Assembly (NCBI RefSeq): GCF_030385785.1
Contig: NZ_JAUEDK010000013.1
Location: forward strand, 1-64,000
Length of the DNA stretch: 64,000 nt
DNA from: Crenobacter oryzisoli
Lineage (GTDB): Bacteria > Pseudomonadota > Gammaproteobacteria > Burkholderiales > Chromobacteriaceae
Reading direction: 5' to 3'
Below are positions 43,663 to 52,569 of this stretch, one piece after another. Within the stretch, counting starts at the first letter, position 1, and every line of letters starts with the position of its first letter. Below the pieces are notes generated by a model that was not told the DNA's origin, did no database searches, and saw nothing but the letters and a program-made list of their open reading frames with translations. The position numbers and the translations under genes were made by a program.

Positions 43663-44017
43663 TGCTCACACCCGGAATCCCCTCGGGCAGCGTGATGCGC
43701 AACCGCCGCCCGATAGTCTCGACGAGTTCATCGGGGCGCAGCGCGCCGTTGGCGTCGCACAGCCGCCAGTACTGCTCGGGGTCGCCGAGATAGCGCTGCG
43801 CGAGGTTGTCGAGCCGGTCGCCTTCCACCACCGCATGTTCCTGCAACAGCGCGAAGCGCTCCGGCGGCGGCACGAAACGGCGCTTGAGATACGCGACGTT
43901 GCAGCCATCCGGTGTCGTCAGTACCGATGTACCGAGCCCGTGATAACGGCTTGACGCTGGAAAGACCGGCGTCTGCAGCGAGTTCGCTTCGAGGAATGCC
44001 TGTACGGGATCGATCAT
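43655..44017 (-). CDS. eCIS LysM-containing baseplate protein (tail-X-like)
   Basis: This 120-residue protein ends in a LysM-like domain: AVVEGDRLDNLAQRYLGDPE, YWRLCDANGALRPDELV and GRRLRITLP. In Afp-type loci a LysM module follows the tube-like Afp7 domain and stabilises the hub. Here it is a separate gene starting within the 4-base overlap of the preceding gene, so Afp7 appears to be split into two chains. Confidence 0.8.
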   Translation of the reverse strand: MIDPVQAFLEANSLQTPVFPASSRYHGLGTSVLTTPDGCNVAYLKRRFVPPPERFALLQEHAVVEGDRLDNLAQRYLGDPEQYWRLCDANGALRPDELVETIGRRLRITLPEGIPGVSND

Positions 44018-44673
44018 GGAATACCCCCGATGCCGAGCATGGAGAACTGGCCGGCGGCCGCCATGCCGGCCAGCTGTTCCTTGGTCTGCAGATAGTTCAT
44101 GAACAGGCTGCCGCCCTTGTGGGCGAAGCCGAGGTCATCGACGCTCAGCACGCGCAGACCGAGGCTCACCTTGGCGCGCAGCGGGTTCAGTGCGGGATCG
44201 AACGCCTCTTCGGTGATGCTGAAATCCGTCACGCGCACCGGCACGATGCGGGTCTTGCTCCAGACGAAGAGCGCCAGCGGCGTCTCCATCGGCACGATCT
44301 CGAGCGTGCCGGCGTTGGCCAGATTGTTGTTCGTATTGAGCTGACTGCTGGTCGGGTACAGCAGCAATTCCAGCGCCGCCAGTTGCGGCTGGATGCCATG
44401 CTCGACGGTGGCACGGTTCTGGTCCGGAAATTCGAGCTGATCGGCCGCATCGATCTCCGCGTCGAGCTTGTATGATTCGACCGCCGGCCCTTTCAGGCGC
44501 ATCACGTCGGAGCGATTGCTCCCCTCGCCGCCCACGCTCTGCACCTGGAAGCTGCGCGTCAGCGAATCCGGGTTGTACTGCAGCGCAATGATGCGCTGCA
44601 CCTGGGCCGACGTCGGGTCGATCAGCACGAGACCGCCTTTGAGGACTTTGGGGGAGTTCGAATAACCGCTCAT
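44014..44673 (-). CDS. eCIS tube-like adaptor protein (CIS tube domain, Afp7-type)
   Basis: This 219-residue protein begins MSGYSNSPKVLKGGLVLIDP, then IIALQYNPDSLTRSFQVQSV and ESYKLDAEIDAADQLEFPDQ, a pattern I recognise from the CIS tube / gp53-like adaptor between hub and tube. FSITEEAFDPALNPLRAKVS closes the domain. Together with the downstream LysM gene it corresponds to Afp7. Confidence 0.8.
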   Translation of the reverse strand: MSGYSNSPKVLKGGLVLIDPTSAQVQRIIALQYNPDSLTRSFQVQSVGGEGSNRSDVMRLKGPAVESYKLDAEIDAADQLEFPDQNRATVEHGIQPQLAALELLLYPTSSQLNTNNNLANAGTLEIVPMETPLALFVWSKTRIVPVRVTDFSITEEAFDPALNPLRAKVSLGLRVLSVDDLGFAHKGGSLFMNYLQTKEQLAGMAAAGQFSMLGIGGIP

Positions 44674-44692
44674 CGTTGCAGGCTCCCGTCAT

Positions 44693-45457
44693 TCAATCCG
44701 GCACATGACCAAAGCCCAGCAGCTTGTCCATGCGGCTCAGCACGTAGGAAAAACCCTGCACCTTCGGGCTACGGTTCCCTTCGATGGTATAGAGCATGCC
44801 GTCCTGCAGCTGATGAACCAGGCCGACATGGCCCAGCCAGCCGGTCAGCTGCACGCGCCACCACACGACGATGTCGCCCGGTTGCGGTTGGTAGCCACTC
44901 TGCGGCGCCTGCGCCCAGTTGCGATCCTTGAATTCCTGCAGCAAATCTCTTGCGCCCGGGTCGTAGGGAAACGGCATCGCCGTCTTATTGCCGCCGCTGG
45001 CCTGCAGAAAGCACCAACTGACGAAAGAGGCACACCACGAATTTCCCTCATTGAGCCCGGCCGGCGCGAGATACTTTTTTACCCAGGGCCCGCAGTTATT
45101 GCCGCCCACTTCGCCCGCCCCCGCCTTGAGTTCGCCGATGGCCGCTGCCAGCGCGGCACGCCCGACAGCACTGCCCCCTTTGTCCGCCGAGGGCAGTTGT
45201 AGAAAATCGATAGCGTTCAGTGTCGCGATGTCCGGCTTCGGATGATTCAGGCTCCACCAGGTGAGCGGGCCAACCTTGCCGTCGACCACCAGCGGCTGGC
45301 CATGCTGATCCAGGTTCTGCGCTTGGAAGGCGCGCACCGCCTGGTATGTGCGCGTGTCGAATACACCGTTGATGTCGGTGGGACAGCCGCTTTGGACGAG
45401 CAACTTCTGTAAGTCAGTGATCTGTTTTCCTTGATCGCCCTTCTTAAGCACTGTCAT
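44693..45457 (-). CDS. Peptidoglycan-binding / CHAP-type hydrolase inside the eCIS cluster
   Basis: From ATG 45457 (GGGAG 8 bases upstream; a GTG at 45460 is less likely) this is a 254-residue protein. Residues 1-75 are a PG_binding_1 domain (GDQGKQITDLQKLLVQSGCP, FDTRTYQAVRAFQAQNLD, VDGKVGPLTWWSL). The C-terminal domain looks like a CHAP/NlpC-type cysteine peptidase, with Cys142 in NSWCASFVSWCF, His210 in LGHVGLVHQ and QPGDIVVWW. There is no signal peptide, so it would need the particle or cell lysis to reach peptidoglycan. It could breach target walls, release assembled particles or be a payload. It lies between the toxin-like genes and the adaptor gene. Confidence 0.8.
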   Translation of the reverse strand: MTVLKKGDQGKQITDLQKLLVQSGCPTDINGVFDTRTYQAVRAFQAQNLDQHGQPLVVDGKVGPLTWWSLNHPKPDIATLNAIDFLQLPSADKGGSAVGRAALAAAIGELKAGAGEVGGNNCGPWVKKYLAPAGLNEGNSWCASFVSWCFLQASGGNKTAMPFPYDPGARDLLQEFKDRNWAQAPQSGYQPQPGDIVVWWRVQLTGWLGHVGLVHQLQDGMLYTIEGNRSPKVQGFSYVLSRMDKLLGFGHVPD

Positions 45458-45665
45458 CACAAGTTCTCCCTGATTCCACTGCTATTTCAGATAGTGTTCG
45501 GTAAAAAATTGAACATGTCCTTACGCAGTTCGAGACAGCTCCATTCCGGTCAAAGGCAGTGATTGCGCCAACGCTATTCGTTAAACATCCCTTCTACCAA
45601 TGTAAAACGGTGGTCCGTTCCGGTCCGTCCCCTATTTACGCAGAACATGTCGCTTGGGTTGTGCC

Positions 45666-48452
45666 TTATTTAGGTGCGTCCAATACAACGCTGTCTTCAC
45701 GACCTACGTAGTGGTCAGGCTGCAGCACCACTTTCCCATCAGCACTCACCATTGGCGTCGCGGTAACAAATTTGATCTTAAGATTGCTGCCATTGACCAC
45801 CGTCACTTCGGCCTCGACACGCCCCATATACGTAGAGCCATCCTTGAACTTGCCGCGAAGCTCGCCGCTGATAAAGGAACCAACCGTTGGTTTGCCCTTC
45901 TTTTCAGGTTTCCACGTTACCCGATACGTCGCAGGGGGGAGGTCGGTGAAAGAGGACTTTTTAACCTTAGCCGCCAGCTCCTTGATCAGGTCTTCGGGAG
46001 CCGTCTTCTTGCTGCCGCTGACGGTGGGTCCTGTGGTAATTGTCACATTGGGCGGTGGGACCGGTGTCGGAGCGGGCGTAACGCTAGGGCCTGGCTTGTC
46101 GGCGGGCGTTGCAGTCACGCCGGCATCGGGCTTCGGCGCTGCAGGCTTACTTAGTTCCGCCAGAACTGCTTGCAGCGAATCAAGTATCTGGTCCGCAGTT
46201 TCGTCCTCCACTGCCTTCCTTTTTTCGAGCAGCTTCGTGACCTGATCGGCGGTAAGGCCCGGCGGCATCATGCTGAGGAAGCGCTGGACCTGGGCATCAG
46301 TCAACTTCTTAGTCTTCGGCCCGCTGCCGAGCAGGCCGTTGAATAGATCGCGCACCGGCATTGGCGCTTTGGCCAGTTTGTCGCGCGTCGGCTGGCTGAG
46401 CTGAGGGGTCGCATCCATGGCGCCCGTGTCTTTTAGTTTGCCGCCAGTAGCACCTTCTGTCTTCAGCGTATCGTTCTCTTTTGTTTCTGCGGCCTTATCG
46501 AGACCAGCGCCTGACGACATATCGCTGGTGCCAGTGCCTCCAGTCTTACCGGACTTGGCAGCATCTATCGCTTTGCGCAGTTGGTCGACAGTCTGGGATG
46601 GCTGGCCGGTAGCCTTGGCTGTCTTGGAGTATTCCGTCAAAAACTCAAGATCTTCAGGTGTAAAAACATCGGGATTATCGCGGACCAGCTCCAAGGTACG
46701 CCGAGTCATCTCCTCTTGGAGTTTTGACCCATCGCCAGTGCCCGCGGCATCCTCGGCCAGTTGTTTGAGTAGCGGATCGCTCTCGATCAACTTCTTCATT
46801 TCGGCTGATGGTGGTGTGCCGTTAGTGGTCATGGCTTTGTAGAGCAGCTCAATCGGCGATTTACCATGACCTGGTTTGGCCTCAACACGGTCGGAATAGA
46901 AAATGATTACCGCAGCAGCAGCGGCAACTTCAACGTAGACTGCCGCCTTGCCTAACATCTTGCCCGCAGCACTTTTGCCTGCAGCTTGAGCGGCACGACG
47001 TGCAGCCGCAGCCTCAACCATTTTGCGCCAAGCGAGTTGAGCGGCACGACGCTCGGCTTCTTTGATAGCTTGTTGACGAAGGTAGGCGATAGCTGCAGCA
47101 GTAGCGACTCCACTTACTCCAATGGCTACTTCAGGGAGTACACTGCTATCATCTTTTTCGACTCCCTGAGCCTCGGGTTTCTGTTGAGGTGTAGTCTTTT
47201 TCTCGTTTTCTTGGTTCTGCTCTGGCTTAGCCACCGGCTTCGCTAAATCCTTCTTCTTTTCTTGTTCGTCTTTTTTTCTACAGCGACACTGTGGATCTCT
47301 AACGAGCGTCGACCACGGAGGTTCACAAAAATATTGATATATCCCTGACTCGGTTAGCTTTACATGTATCAGCTGCGGCGGACATCCCGGTGGGCGGTTA
47401 GGGTTGAAGAAGGGTAACGGAGCTGCCGGTGGGGCATCTCTCATCCGAAATACTTCGTCGTACTCAAGTTCAGGGTTGGCCAAAAATTCACGTGCATAAT
47501 CCTGCAGTTGTTTCCTGGCTATCCCTACTTGAAGGCCAGCGTCGTCCATTGGCTTTATTTCGCCGATGTGCATAATTTTGTAATTGTTTTTAACGGTCTC
47601 ATATGAGAGATCGACTTCTGGTATAAAAGGTGCTCTCTTTTCCTCTTCCACAACTCGAATTTGGTGCTCCCCAACGATATTTGGGTTACTCGCCGCCATG
47701 GCTTCCTGGATTTCCGCATGGGCGATGGCTCCGGCCACGCGTTCGTTCATACATATACCGCACCCACCCGCGGAGCCTCTCAGTGCCTGACGCTGCATAA
47801 TTCCTACAACAGGCGACAGACTAAGTTTTTCACGGCCCTGACCATCACGAAGCCCAACCGAGCCTGACTGCTGCACTACATGCGTCAACTCGTGGGCTAT
47901 CAACCTTCTTCCCTCAAACGTCCCCGGTGAATACCGACCCGCACCGAACACGACGCTGTGACCTACCGTATACGCATTCGCGTTTGCTTCCCTTGCCGAT
48001 TGTTCGGCTGCCGGCCCGGAATGCACCCGCACTCGCGAGAAATCGTGGCCGAAACGCTGTTCCATGTCCTGTCGTAGCGCTGGTTCAAGTGGCCTGCCGG
48101 GGCTAGCCAGAACGCGGTCGACGCTGGCGGGGGTCGTATCCGCCTGCCCGCTTGCTGGTCCCGCAAAACGCTGGATGCGCGGTGCAGCGCCGCGGACGGC
48201 GGCATGGGCCGGCGCGGCCAATACCTGATCGGCGACCCGGTCGGCTTCCTGCTCCAGCGGGTCATTGCTCGCTCCTATGGTCAGTTTGGCCTGCACGCGC
48301 TGCTTGCTCTTGCATTGCTCGCATTCGCCGCTCAGTGACGATGTCGGCGAACCACAAGCGCATTTGCGTTGCAGCAGCCATCCCGCGCGGGTCGAATTGC
48401 TCAATGACGCCGTCTTGGCGGCTTGGGTCTGCAGTGGTGCGGCAACACTCAT
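45666..48452 (-). CDS. DUF4157 eCIS effector candidate with PD-(D/E)xK-like nuclease motif
   Basis: This 928-residue protein begins with a leader nearly identical to that of the next gene upstream, then a CxC/CxxC cluster (KCACGSPTSS, GECEQC). The DUF4157 domain follows with HELTHVVQQ (HExxH near residue 185). After residue 225 comes a different domain: Asp281 in IPEVDLSY and Glu298-x-Lys300 in IGEIKPMDD, then KQLQDYAREF. This fits the D-(17)-ExK core of PD-(D/E)xK nucleases. Further on are a Lys/Glu-rich linker, an Ala-rich hydrophobic span (VEVAAAAAVIIFYSD) and long low-complexity stretches. DUF4157 domains mark eCIS-associated toxins. The role proposed is a DNA-damaging or otherwise toxic cargo; the nuclease call rests on motif spacing only. 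Confidence 0.75.
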   Translation of the reverse strand: MSVAAPLQTQAAKTASLSNSTRAGWLLQRKCACGSPTSSLSGECEQCKSKQRVQAKLTIGASNDPLEQEADRVADQVLAAPAHAAVRGAAPRIQRFAGPASGQADTTPASVDRVLASPGRPLEPALRQDMEQRFGHDFSRVRVHSGPAAEQSAREANANAYTVGHSVVFGAGRYSPGTFEGRRLIAHELTHVVQQSGSVGLRDGQGREKLSLSPVVGIMQRQALRGSAGGCGICMNERVAGAIAHAEIQEAMAASNPNIVGEHQIRVVEEEKRAPFIPEVDLSYETVKNNYKIMHIGEIKPMDDAGLQVGIARKQLQDYAREFLANPELEYDEVFRMRDAPPAAPLPFFNPNRPPGCPPQLIHVKLTESGIYQYFCEPPWSTLVRDPQCRCRKKDEQEKKKDLAKPVAKPEQNQENEKKTTPQQKPEAQGVEKDDSSVLPEVAIGVSGVATAAAIAYLRQQAIKEAERRAAQLAWRKMVEAAAARRAAQAAGKSAAGKMLGKAAVYVEVAAAAAVIIFYSDRVEAKPGHGKSPIELLYKAMTTNGTPPSAEMKKLIESDPLLKQLAEDAAGTGDGSKLQEEMTRRTLELVRDNPDVFTPEDLEFLTEYSKTAKATGQPSQTVDQLRKAIDAAKSGKTGGTGTSDMSSGAGLDKAAETKENDTLKTEGATGGKLKDTGAMDATPQLSQPTRDKLAKAPMPVRDLFNGLLGSGPKTKKLTDAQVQRFLSMMPPGLTADQVTKLLEKRKAVEDETADQILDSLQAVLAELSKPAAPKPDAGVTATPADKPGPSVTPAPTPVPPPNVTITTGPTVSGSKKTAPEDLIKELAAKVKKSSFTDLPPATYRVTWKPEKKGKPTVGSFISGELRGKFKDGSTYMGRVEAEVTVVNGSNLKIKFVTATPMVSADGKVVLQPDHYVGREDSVVLDAPK

Positions 48453-48644
48453 GATCTGCTCTCCTAGGCGATGCCACGCGCGGCTTGTGCCCCACCTTGG
48501 AATGGCCTTACCTGCGAATTCATACGGCCCGTGCCGACTTTGGGTCGTGGTAAATCCCCTTTAGTGACCAGATATCGTGAGGCATCTCGGTCCGGTGCGC
48601 CGAGAGGTCTAGCCTCACGACCTTGTCTCATTTTCTGGCGTCAC

Positions 48645-50333
48645 TCACGGTTCCAAGGCAAAGCCGGTGATGGGCCCGCCGTCGTACTGCACCTCGAACA
48701 TCAGCGTGGCGAAACGCTTCCCGCCCGGCGCGGCGAACAATGAGCTGAACTCCGGCAGTCCACGGACCATGGTGGAGAGTCGGGATTGCAGCTGTTCTCG
48801 GTTGGCGAGATCCTTCGGGACCTCGCCCAGGTCGCGCGGTGTCGGCTGTCCGGCGATGTCCCAGTGCAAGAGAGCATGGTTGCGACTGTCGAGCTCGATG
48901 GTGTAGGTCTTGATGGAGGCGTTGGCCGCAATCTGCGTCGCGTAAGCTTTTTCGATCGTGGCGCGGATGTCCTTGGTCGCAGCGGTGCGTTCCTTCTTAG
49001 TCTTGCCCGTGCGTTCGGCCTCGAATCTGTTTCGGAACACCATGTCGGACAGGCGCGAGCCGAAGATCGCCCCGGTGGGGACGGGCTCGCCCAGCACGCG
49101 CAGCATCTCGCTGAAATACACGTGCTCGCGGCGCGCTTCAATCTCGCTTTTCAGGTCTTCCTCTCGGGTGGCCACATGTGGGGCTTTCTGGCGGGCGAAC
49201 ACCTGTTCCGCCTCGCGGTCCTGGAGGAGGTGTGCATATTCATGCAGCAGGTCACTGGCCAGCACGGTGCGTTCCTCATGCGACGCGAAGGGCCGCAGGT
49301 GCATCTGGTTGTTGGCGTAGTCGTAGGCAGCCGCCTCAACGCCGGTAACGGGCTGGTCGAAACGTACGACGAAGTTGGGAGCTGCGAGGTCGGTGACGAG
49401 TTGATCGAGAACTCTCAAAGCGCTCTGGACGTAAACATTGTCGGCGACGAGCCACGCCTCTCCCCCGCTACCGGAAGCGACCAGCGCCCGCAACCGGGCA
49501 GGCAAGCCGGTCATGTAGGTCCGCAGATCGTCAAACATGGCCTGCTCGGCCCCAAGAACCCGGGTCCGGGCGTCGGGCAGGTTGGCGGCCGGCGGCCGCT
49601 CACGCGGCGGGATGATGCTCTCCATCGCCTCGCGGTAGGACAGGGTACCGCGACGTCGCAAACCGGCTTCGTCGGCCTCGCGCTCCAGCGGGTCTGAGTC
49701 GTTGATCCATGGCGGGCGCCGCTGCAAGCCGGTTGCGCGACCTTGTCGCTGCTGGACGACGTGGGTCAGCTCGTGGGCCAGCAGCCCGTCACCGGCTTCG
49801 GTGTCTGGTGAAAACCGTCCAGCTCCAAACACCACATTCCGCCCCACTGTATACGCCAATGCATTCAACGCCTGCGCCGATTTCGCCGCCCGTGTATCTG
49901 TGTGTACTCGCACGTGGCTGAAGTCGTAGCCGAAGCGCTGTTCCATGTTTTGTCGGAGCGCTGTCTCGAGCGGCCTGCCGGGGCTAGCCAGAACGCGGTC
50001 TACGCTGGGCGGCGCCAACTCCGCCTGCCCGCTCGCTGGTCCCGCAAAACGCTGGATGTGCGGTGCTGCGCCGCTGACGGCCGCATGGGCCGGCGCGGCC
50101 AATACCTGGTCGGCGATCCGGGCGGCTTCCTGCTCCAGCGGGTCGTTGCTCGCGCCTATGGTCAGTTTGGCCTGGACGCGCTGCTTGCTCTTGCATTGCT
50201 CGCATTCGCCGCTCAGCGACGATGTCGGCGAACCACAGGCGCATTTGCGTTGCAGCAGCCATCCAGCATCGGGCGAATTGCTCAAAGGCGCTGACTTGGC
50301 GGCTTTAGTCTGCAGCGGTGCGGCGGTGCTCAT
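48645..50333 (-). CDS. DUF4157 eCIS effector candidate with second HExxH site
   Basis: A 562-residue protein. Residues 1-135 are almost the same as in the 928-residue DUF4157 protein (PLQTKAAKSAPLSNS, the CxC/CxxC cluster, VQAKLTIGASNDPLEQEA, RVLASPGRPLE). The DUF4157 zincin motif HELTHVVQQ is at about residue 186. The C-terminal half differs entirely and carries its own HExxH (LHEYAHLLQD near residue 361) followed by REEDLKSEIEARREHVYFSE, with Glu residues that may complete a gluzincin-type site. The protein may thus hold two peptidase-like domains. Its start overlaps the small upstream gene by four bases. Confidence 0.8.
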   Translation of the reverse strand: MSTAAPLQTKAAKSAPLSNSPDAGWLLQRKCACGSPTSSLSGECEQCKSKQRVQAKLTIGASNDPLEQEAARIADQVLAAPAHAAVSGAAPHIQRFAGPASGQAELAPPSVDRVLASPGRPLETALRQNMEQRFGYDFSHVRVHTDTRAAKSAQALNALAYTVGRNVVFGAGRFSPDTEAGDGLLAHELTHVVQQRQGRATGLQRRPPWINDSDPLEREADEAGLRRRGTLSYREAMESIIPPRERPPAANLPDARTRVLGAEQAMFDDLRTYMTGLPARLRALVASGSGGEAWLVADNVYVQSALRVLDQLVTDLAAPNFVVRFDQPVTGVEAAAYDYANNQMHLRPFASHEERTVLASDLLHEYAHLLQDREAEQVFARQKAPHVATREEDLKSEIEARREHVYFSEMLRVLGEPVPTGAIFGSRLSDMVFRNRFEAERTGKTKKERTAATKDIRATIEKAYATQIAANASIKTYTIELDSRNHALLHWDIAGQPTPRDLGEVPKDLANREQLQSRLSTMVRGLPEFSSLFAAPGGKRFATLMFEVQYDGGPITGFALEP

Positions 50334-50584
50334 GGCTTGATCTCCTTGCCGATACCGCGTGCCACTTCCGTCCCGACACCCTGTGGCCTCGAGCCCGGAT
50401 CGATTTGAATACTGCTCACCCGCATCCGCGACCTATTTCCCACAGCCATCAATTGTCGCGTGGCCTGCGGGTCGGCGAAAAGCTGGGCCAGCTCCCGCTG
50501 CAAGCCCTCTGCAATCGCATGCCGGTCTTCATGGTGAAAACCCTTGAGCACCAGGCTATCGATGTGCACGATGACGCGCTTCAT
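50330..50584 (-). CDS. Small eCIS-associated protein
   Basis: This 84-residue protein starts MKRVIVHIDSLVLKGFHHED, followed by AIAEGLQRELAQLFADPQAT. The ATG overlaps the ATPase stop (ATGA); an upstream GTG at 50590 is an alternative. Short proteins starting with V-I-D-L-L-G and a helical E-L-L region recur beside eCIS ATPase and toxin genes, but no function is established. The stop overlaps the start of the DUF4157 gene, so it is translationally coupled to both neighbours. Confidence 0.65.
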   Translation of the reverse strand: MKRVIVHIDSLVLKGFHHEDRHAIAEGLQRELAQLFADPQATRQLMAVGNRSRMRVSSIQIDPGSRPQGVGTEVARGIGKEIKP

Positions 50585-52569
50585 ATCCACCCCCGCGTTT
50601 CCGTGTCGGACAACGGACGATCGCGCTTGCCCGCTTCGTGATGGGCCGCTTGCAGCAGATGGGCCATGCTAACGGGCTCACCCATCTCCGCCGCCAGGAA
50701 GGCCGCGTTGAGCGCGATGCTGCGGATGTTGCCGCCCGCCACGCTAAGCCGTGCCAGTTTCTGGTAATCGAGCCCATTCAGCGGCGTGCGCGCGGGAAAG
50801 ATCCTGCGCCAGATCGCTTCGCGCAGGGTCTGGTCGGGAAACGGAAACTGCACGACAAAACGCAGGCGGCGCTGGAACGCCGGATCCAGCGCCGTTTTCA
50901 AGTTGGAGGTGAGGATGGCCAGTCCGCGGTACGCTTCCATGCGCTGCAGCAGGTAGCTGACCTCGATATTGGCGTAGCGGTCGTGGCTGTCTTTGACTTC
51001 GCTGCGCTTGCCGAACAGCGCGTCGGCCTCATCGAACAGCAGGATCGCCCCGCCCTCTTCCGCGGCGTCGAACACGCGGCGCAGGTTCTTCTCCGTTTCG
51101 CCGATGTATTTGCTGACCACCGACGACAGATCGATACGGTAGAGATCGAGTTGCAGTTTATTGGCCAGCACTTCGGCGGCCATGGTCTTGCCGGTGCCGC
51201 TCTCGCCGGCGAACAAGGCGCTGATGCCGAGCCCGCGCGTCCCCTGGTCGGCGAAACCCCATTCGAGGTACACCGTGAGGCGGTTCTTCACCTGGGTGCC
51301 GATTTGCCGCAGCGTGGCTTTTTGCGCCTCAGGCAGGATCAGGTCATCCCAGCCGGCGGCCACCTCGATGTGCTGGGCCAACTCGCCGAGCTTCGCATGG
51401 CCCATCGTACGGCAGGCTGCCCAAATCGCCGTGTCAGCGTCGTCGTCGGCCGCCAGCGTAGGCGCCAGTTGTGCCCCCTGCATCTGGATCGTGCGGGCGC
51501 TGAGTCTGAACTGACTGGCAACACCATCGAGGGCGTTGTTGAGTCGAGTGGCGCCATCGCCGAGCGCCTGTTGCCACAGCTGCTTCTGCTCGACCGCGTC
51601 GGGCTTATTGATGGTGAAGCGCAGGGCGGGCCGCTCGAGCGGTTGCGGCTGGCTCGTGCTGACGAAAACCAGGCCGCGTAACGCGTCGACTAAACGATAG
51701 GCCGCGTGCGGCAAGACATCGGCGCCGCCACCCACCAGCAGGGCACCGCCGAGCAGTACGGCTTCGCGCTCCCAGAGCGTAGCGAACGCCTCCAGCTCTG
51801 CGTGGTCGGCCGGCACGTCCTCCGCGCGCAGGGCGTGCAGTTCCAGGCCCAGTGCCGCTGCGACCGCCGCGGCCACATCGCTCTGCCCCAGTGCATCGTC
51901 GCCGGTCAGCCATACCGCTGGCACCCCGTTCCCGGTCGTCATTTCAAGCGCGTTGTGCACGGCATCGCAGATGGCACGATGCGCGTCGGCCATCACAGTG
52001 GGCGGCGTCAACGGGCGCAGCAGGCTACCCAAGCGGACGTCGAGATAATTCACCCCGGCCAGGTAATGCAGGATGCGCTCGTCGATGCGCAGGCGGCCTT
52101 GTGCCACGCCCGCCACCTGCTCGACTTCCACCAAGCGCCAGCGCCGTAGCGGACGGACGGGGGCGAGCGCACTCCAGTGCGGTTCGTCCAGAGCGGCCAG
52201 CGCCAGCCCGAAGGTCGGGCCCGGCCGGCGAAAGTCGCCTGAGACCACCGTACATTGCGCGGCCAGTTGCGCATCCATCTCCACACCTGCGCATAGCAGC
52301 AGCACGTCACGCTCGAAGGCGCTGAGACCGAAGCAATCCGACAGCTGATCGATCGCAGCCGGTGCCGGCATCGCTGCACGGGCAGTTTCCAGGGCCGATG
52401 CGGGGCGCAGTGCATTGCCCACTAAACCGAATCGTTGTTTGAGCCGGGCAAACTCGGAAGGCTGTGCATCACCCTCGGTACCAAGCCGCTGTTTGAGCCG
52501 TTCAAACTCGGCCACCAGCAGCTGCTGATTGGCATCGGTCCAGGCGAGGGAGGGGTGCGGGCCGTTCAT
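50581..52569 (-). CDS. eCIS AAA+ ATPase (Afp15-type)
   Basis: This 662-residue protein has a less conserved N-terminal part (residues 1-420, including an incomplete ATPase-like region GVPAVWLTGDDALGQSDVA) and a full AAA+ domain. The Walker A motif FAGESGTGKTMAAEVLA is near residues 453-470, and Walker B ILLFDEADALFGKRSEVKDS near 505-520. The following NIEVSYLLQRMEAYRGLAIL and FQRRLRFVVQFPFPD give the sensor and arginine-finger regions. In Afp/PVC systems this ATPase is needed for particle assembly or cargo loading. It overlaps the DUF4255 gene by four bases, so termination protein, ATPase and small protein form a coupled string. Confidence 0.9.
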   Translation of the reverse strand: MNGPHPSLAWTDANQQLLVAEFERLKQRLGTEGDAQPSEFARLKQRFGLVGNALRPASALETARAAMPAPAAIDQLSDCFGLSAFERDVLLLCAGVEMDAQLAAQCTVVSGDFRRPGPTFGLALAALDEPHWSALAPVRPLRRWRLVEVEQVAGVAQGRLRIDERILHYLAGVNYLDVRLGSLLRPLTPPTVMADAHRAICDAVHNALEMTTGNGVPAVWLTGDDALGQSDVAAAVAAALGLELHALRAEDVPADHAELEAFATLWEREAVLLGGALLVGGGADVLPHAAYRLVDALRGLVFVSTSQPQPLERPALRFTINKPDAVEQKQLWQQALGDGATRLNNALDGVASQFRLSARTIQMQGAQLAPTLAADDDADTAIWAACRTMGHAKLGELAQHIEVAAGWDDLILPEAQKATLRQIGTQVKNRLTVYLEWGFADQGTRGLGISALFAGESGTGKTMAAEVLANKLQLDLYRIDLSSVVSKYIGETEKNLRRVFDAAEEGGAILLFDEADALFGKRSEVKDSHDRYANIEVSYLLQRMEAYRGLAILTSNLKTALDPAFQRRLRFVVQFPFPDQTLREAIWRRIFPARTPLNGLDYQKLARLSVAGGNIRSIALNAAFLAAEMGEPVSMAHLLQAAHHEAGKRDRPLSDTETRGWI

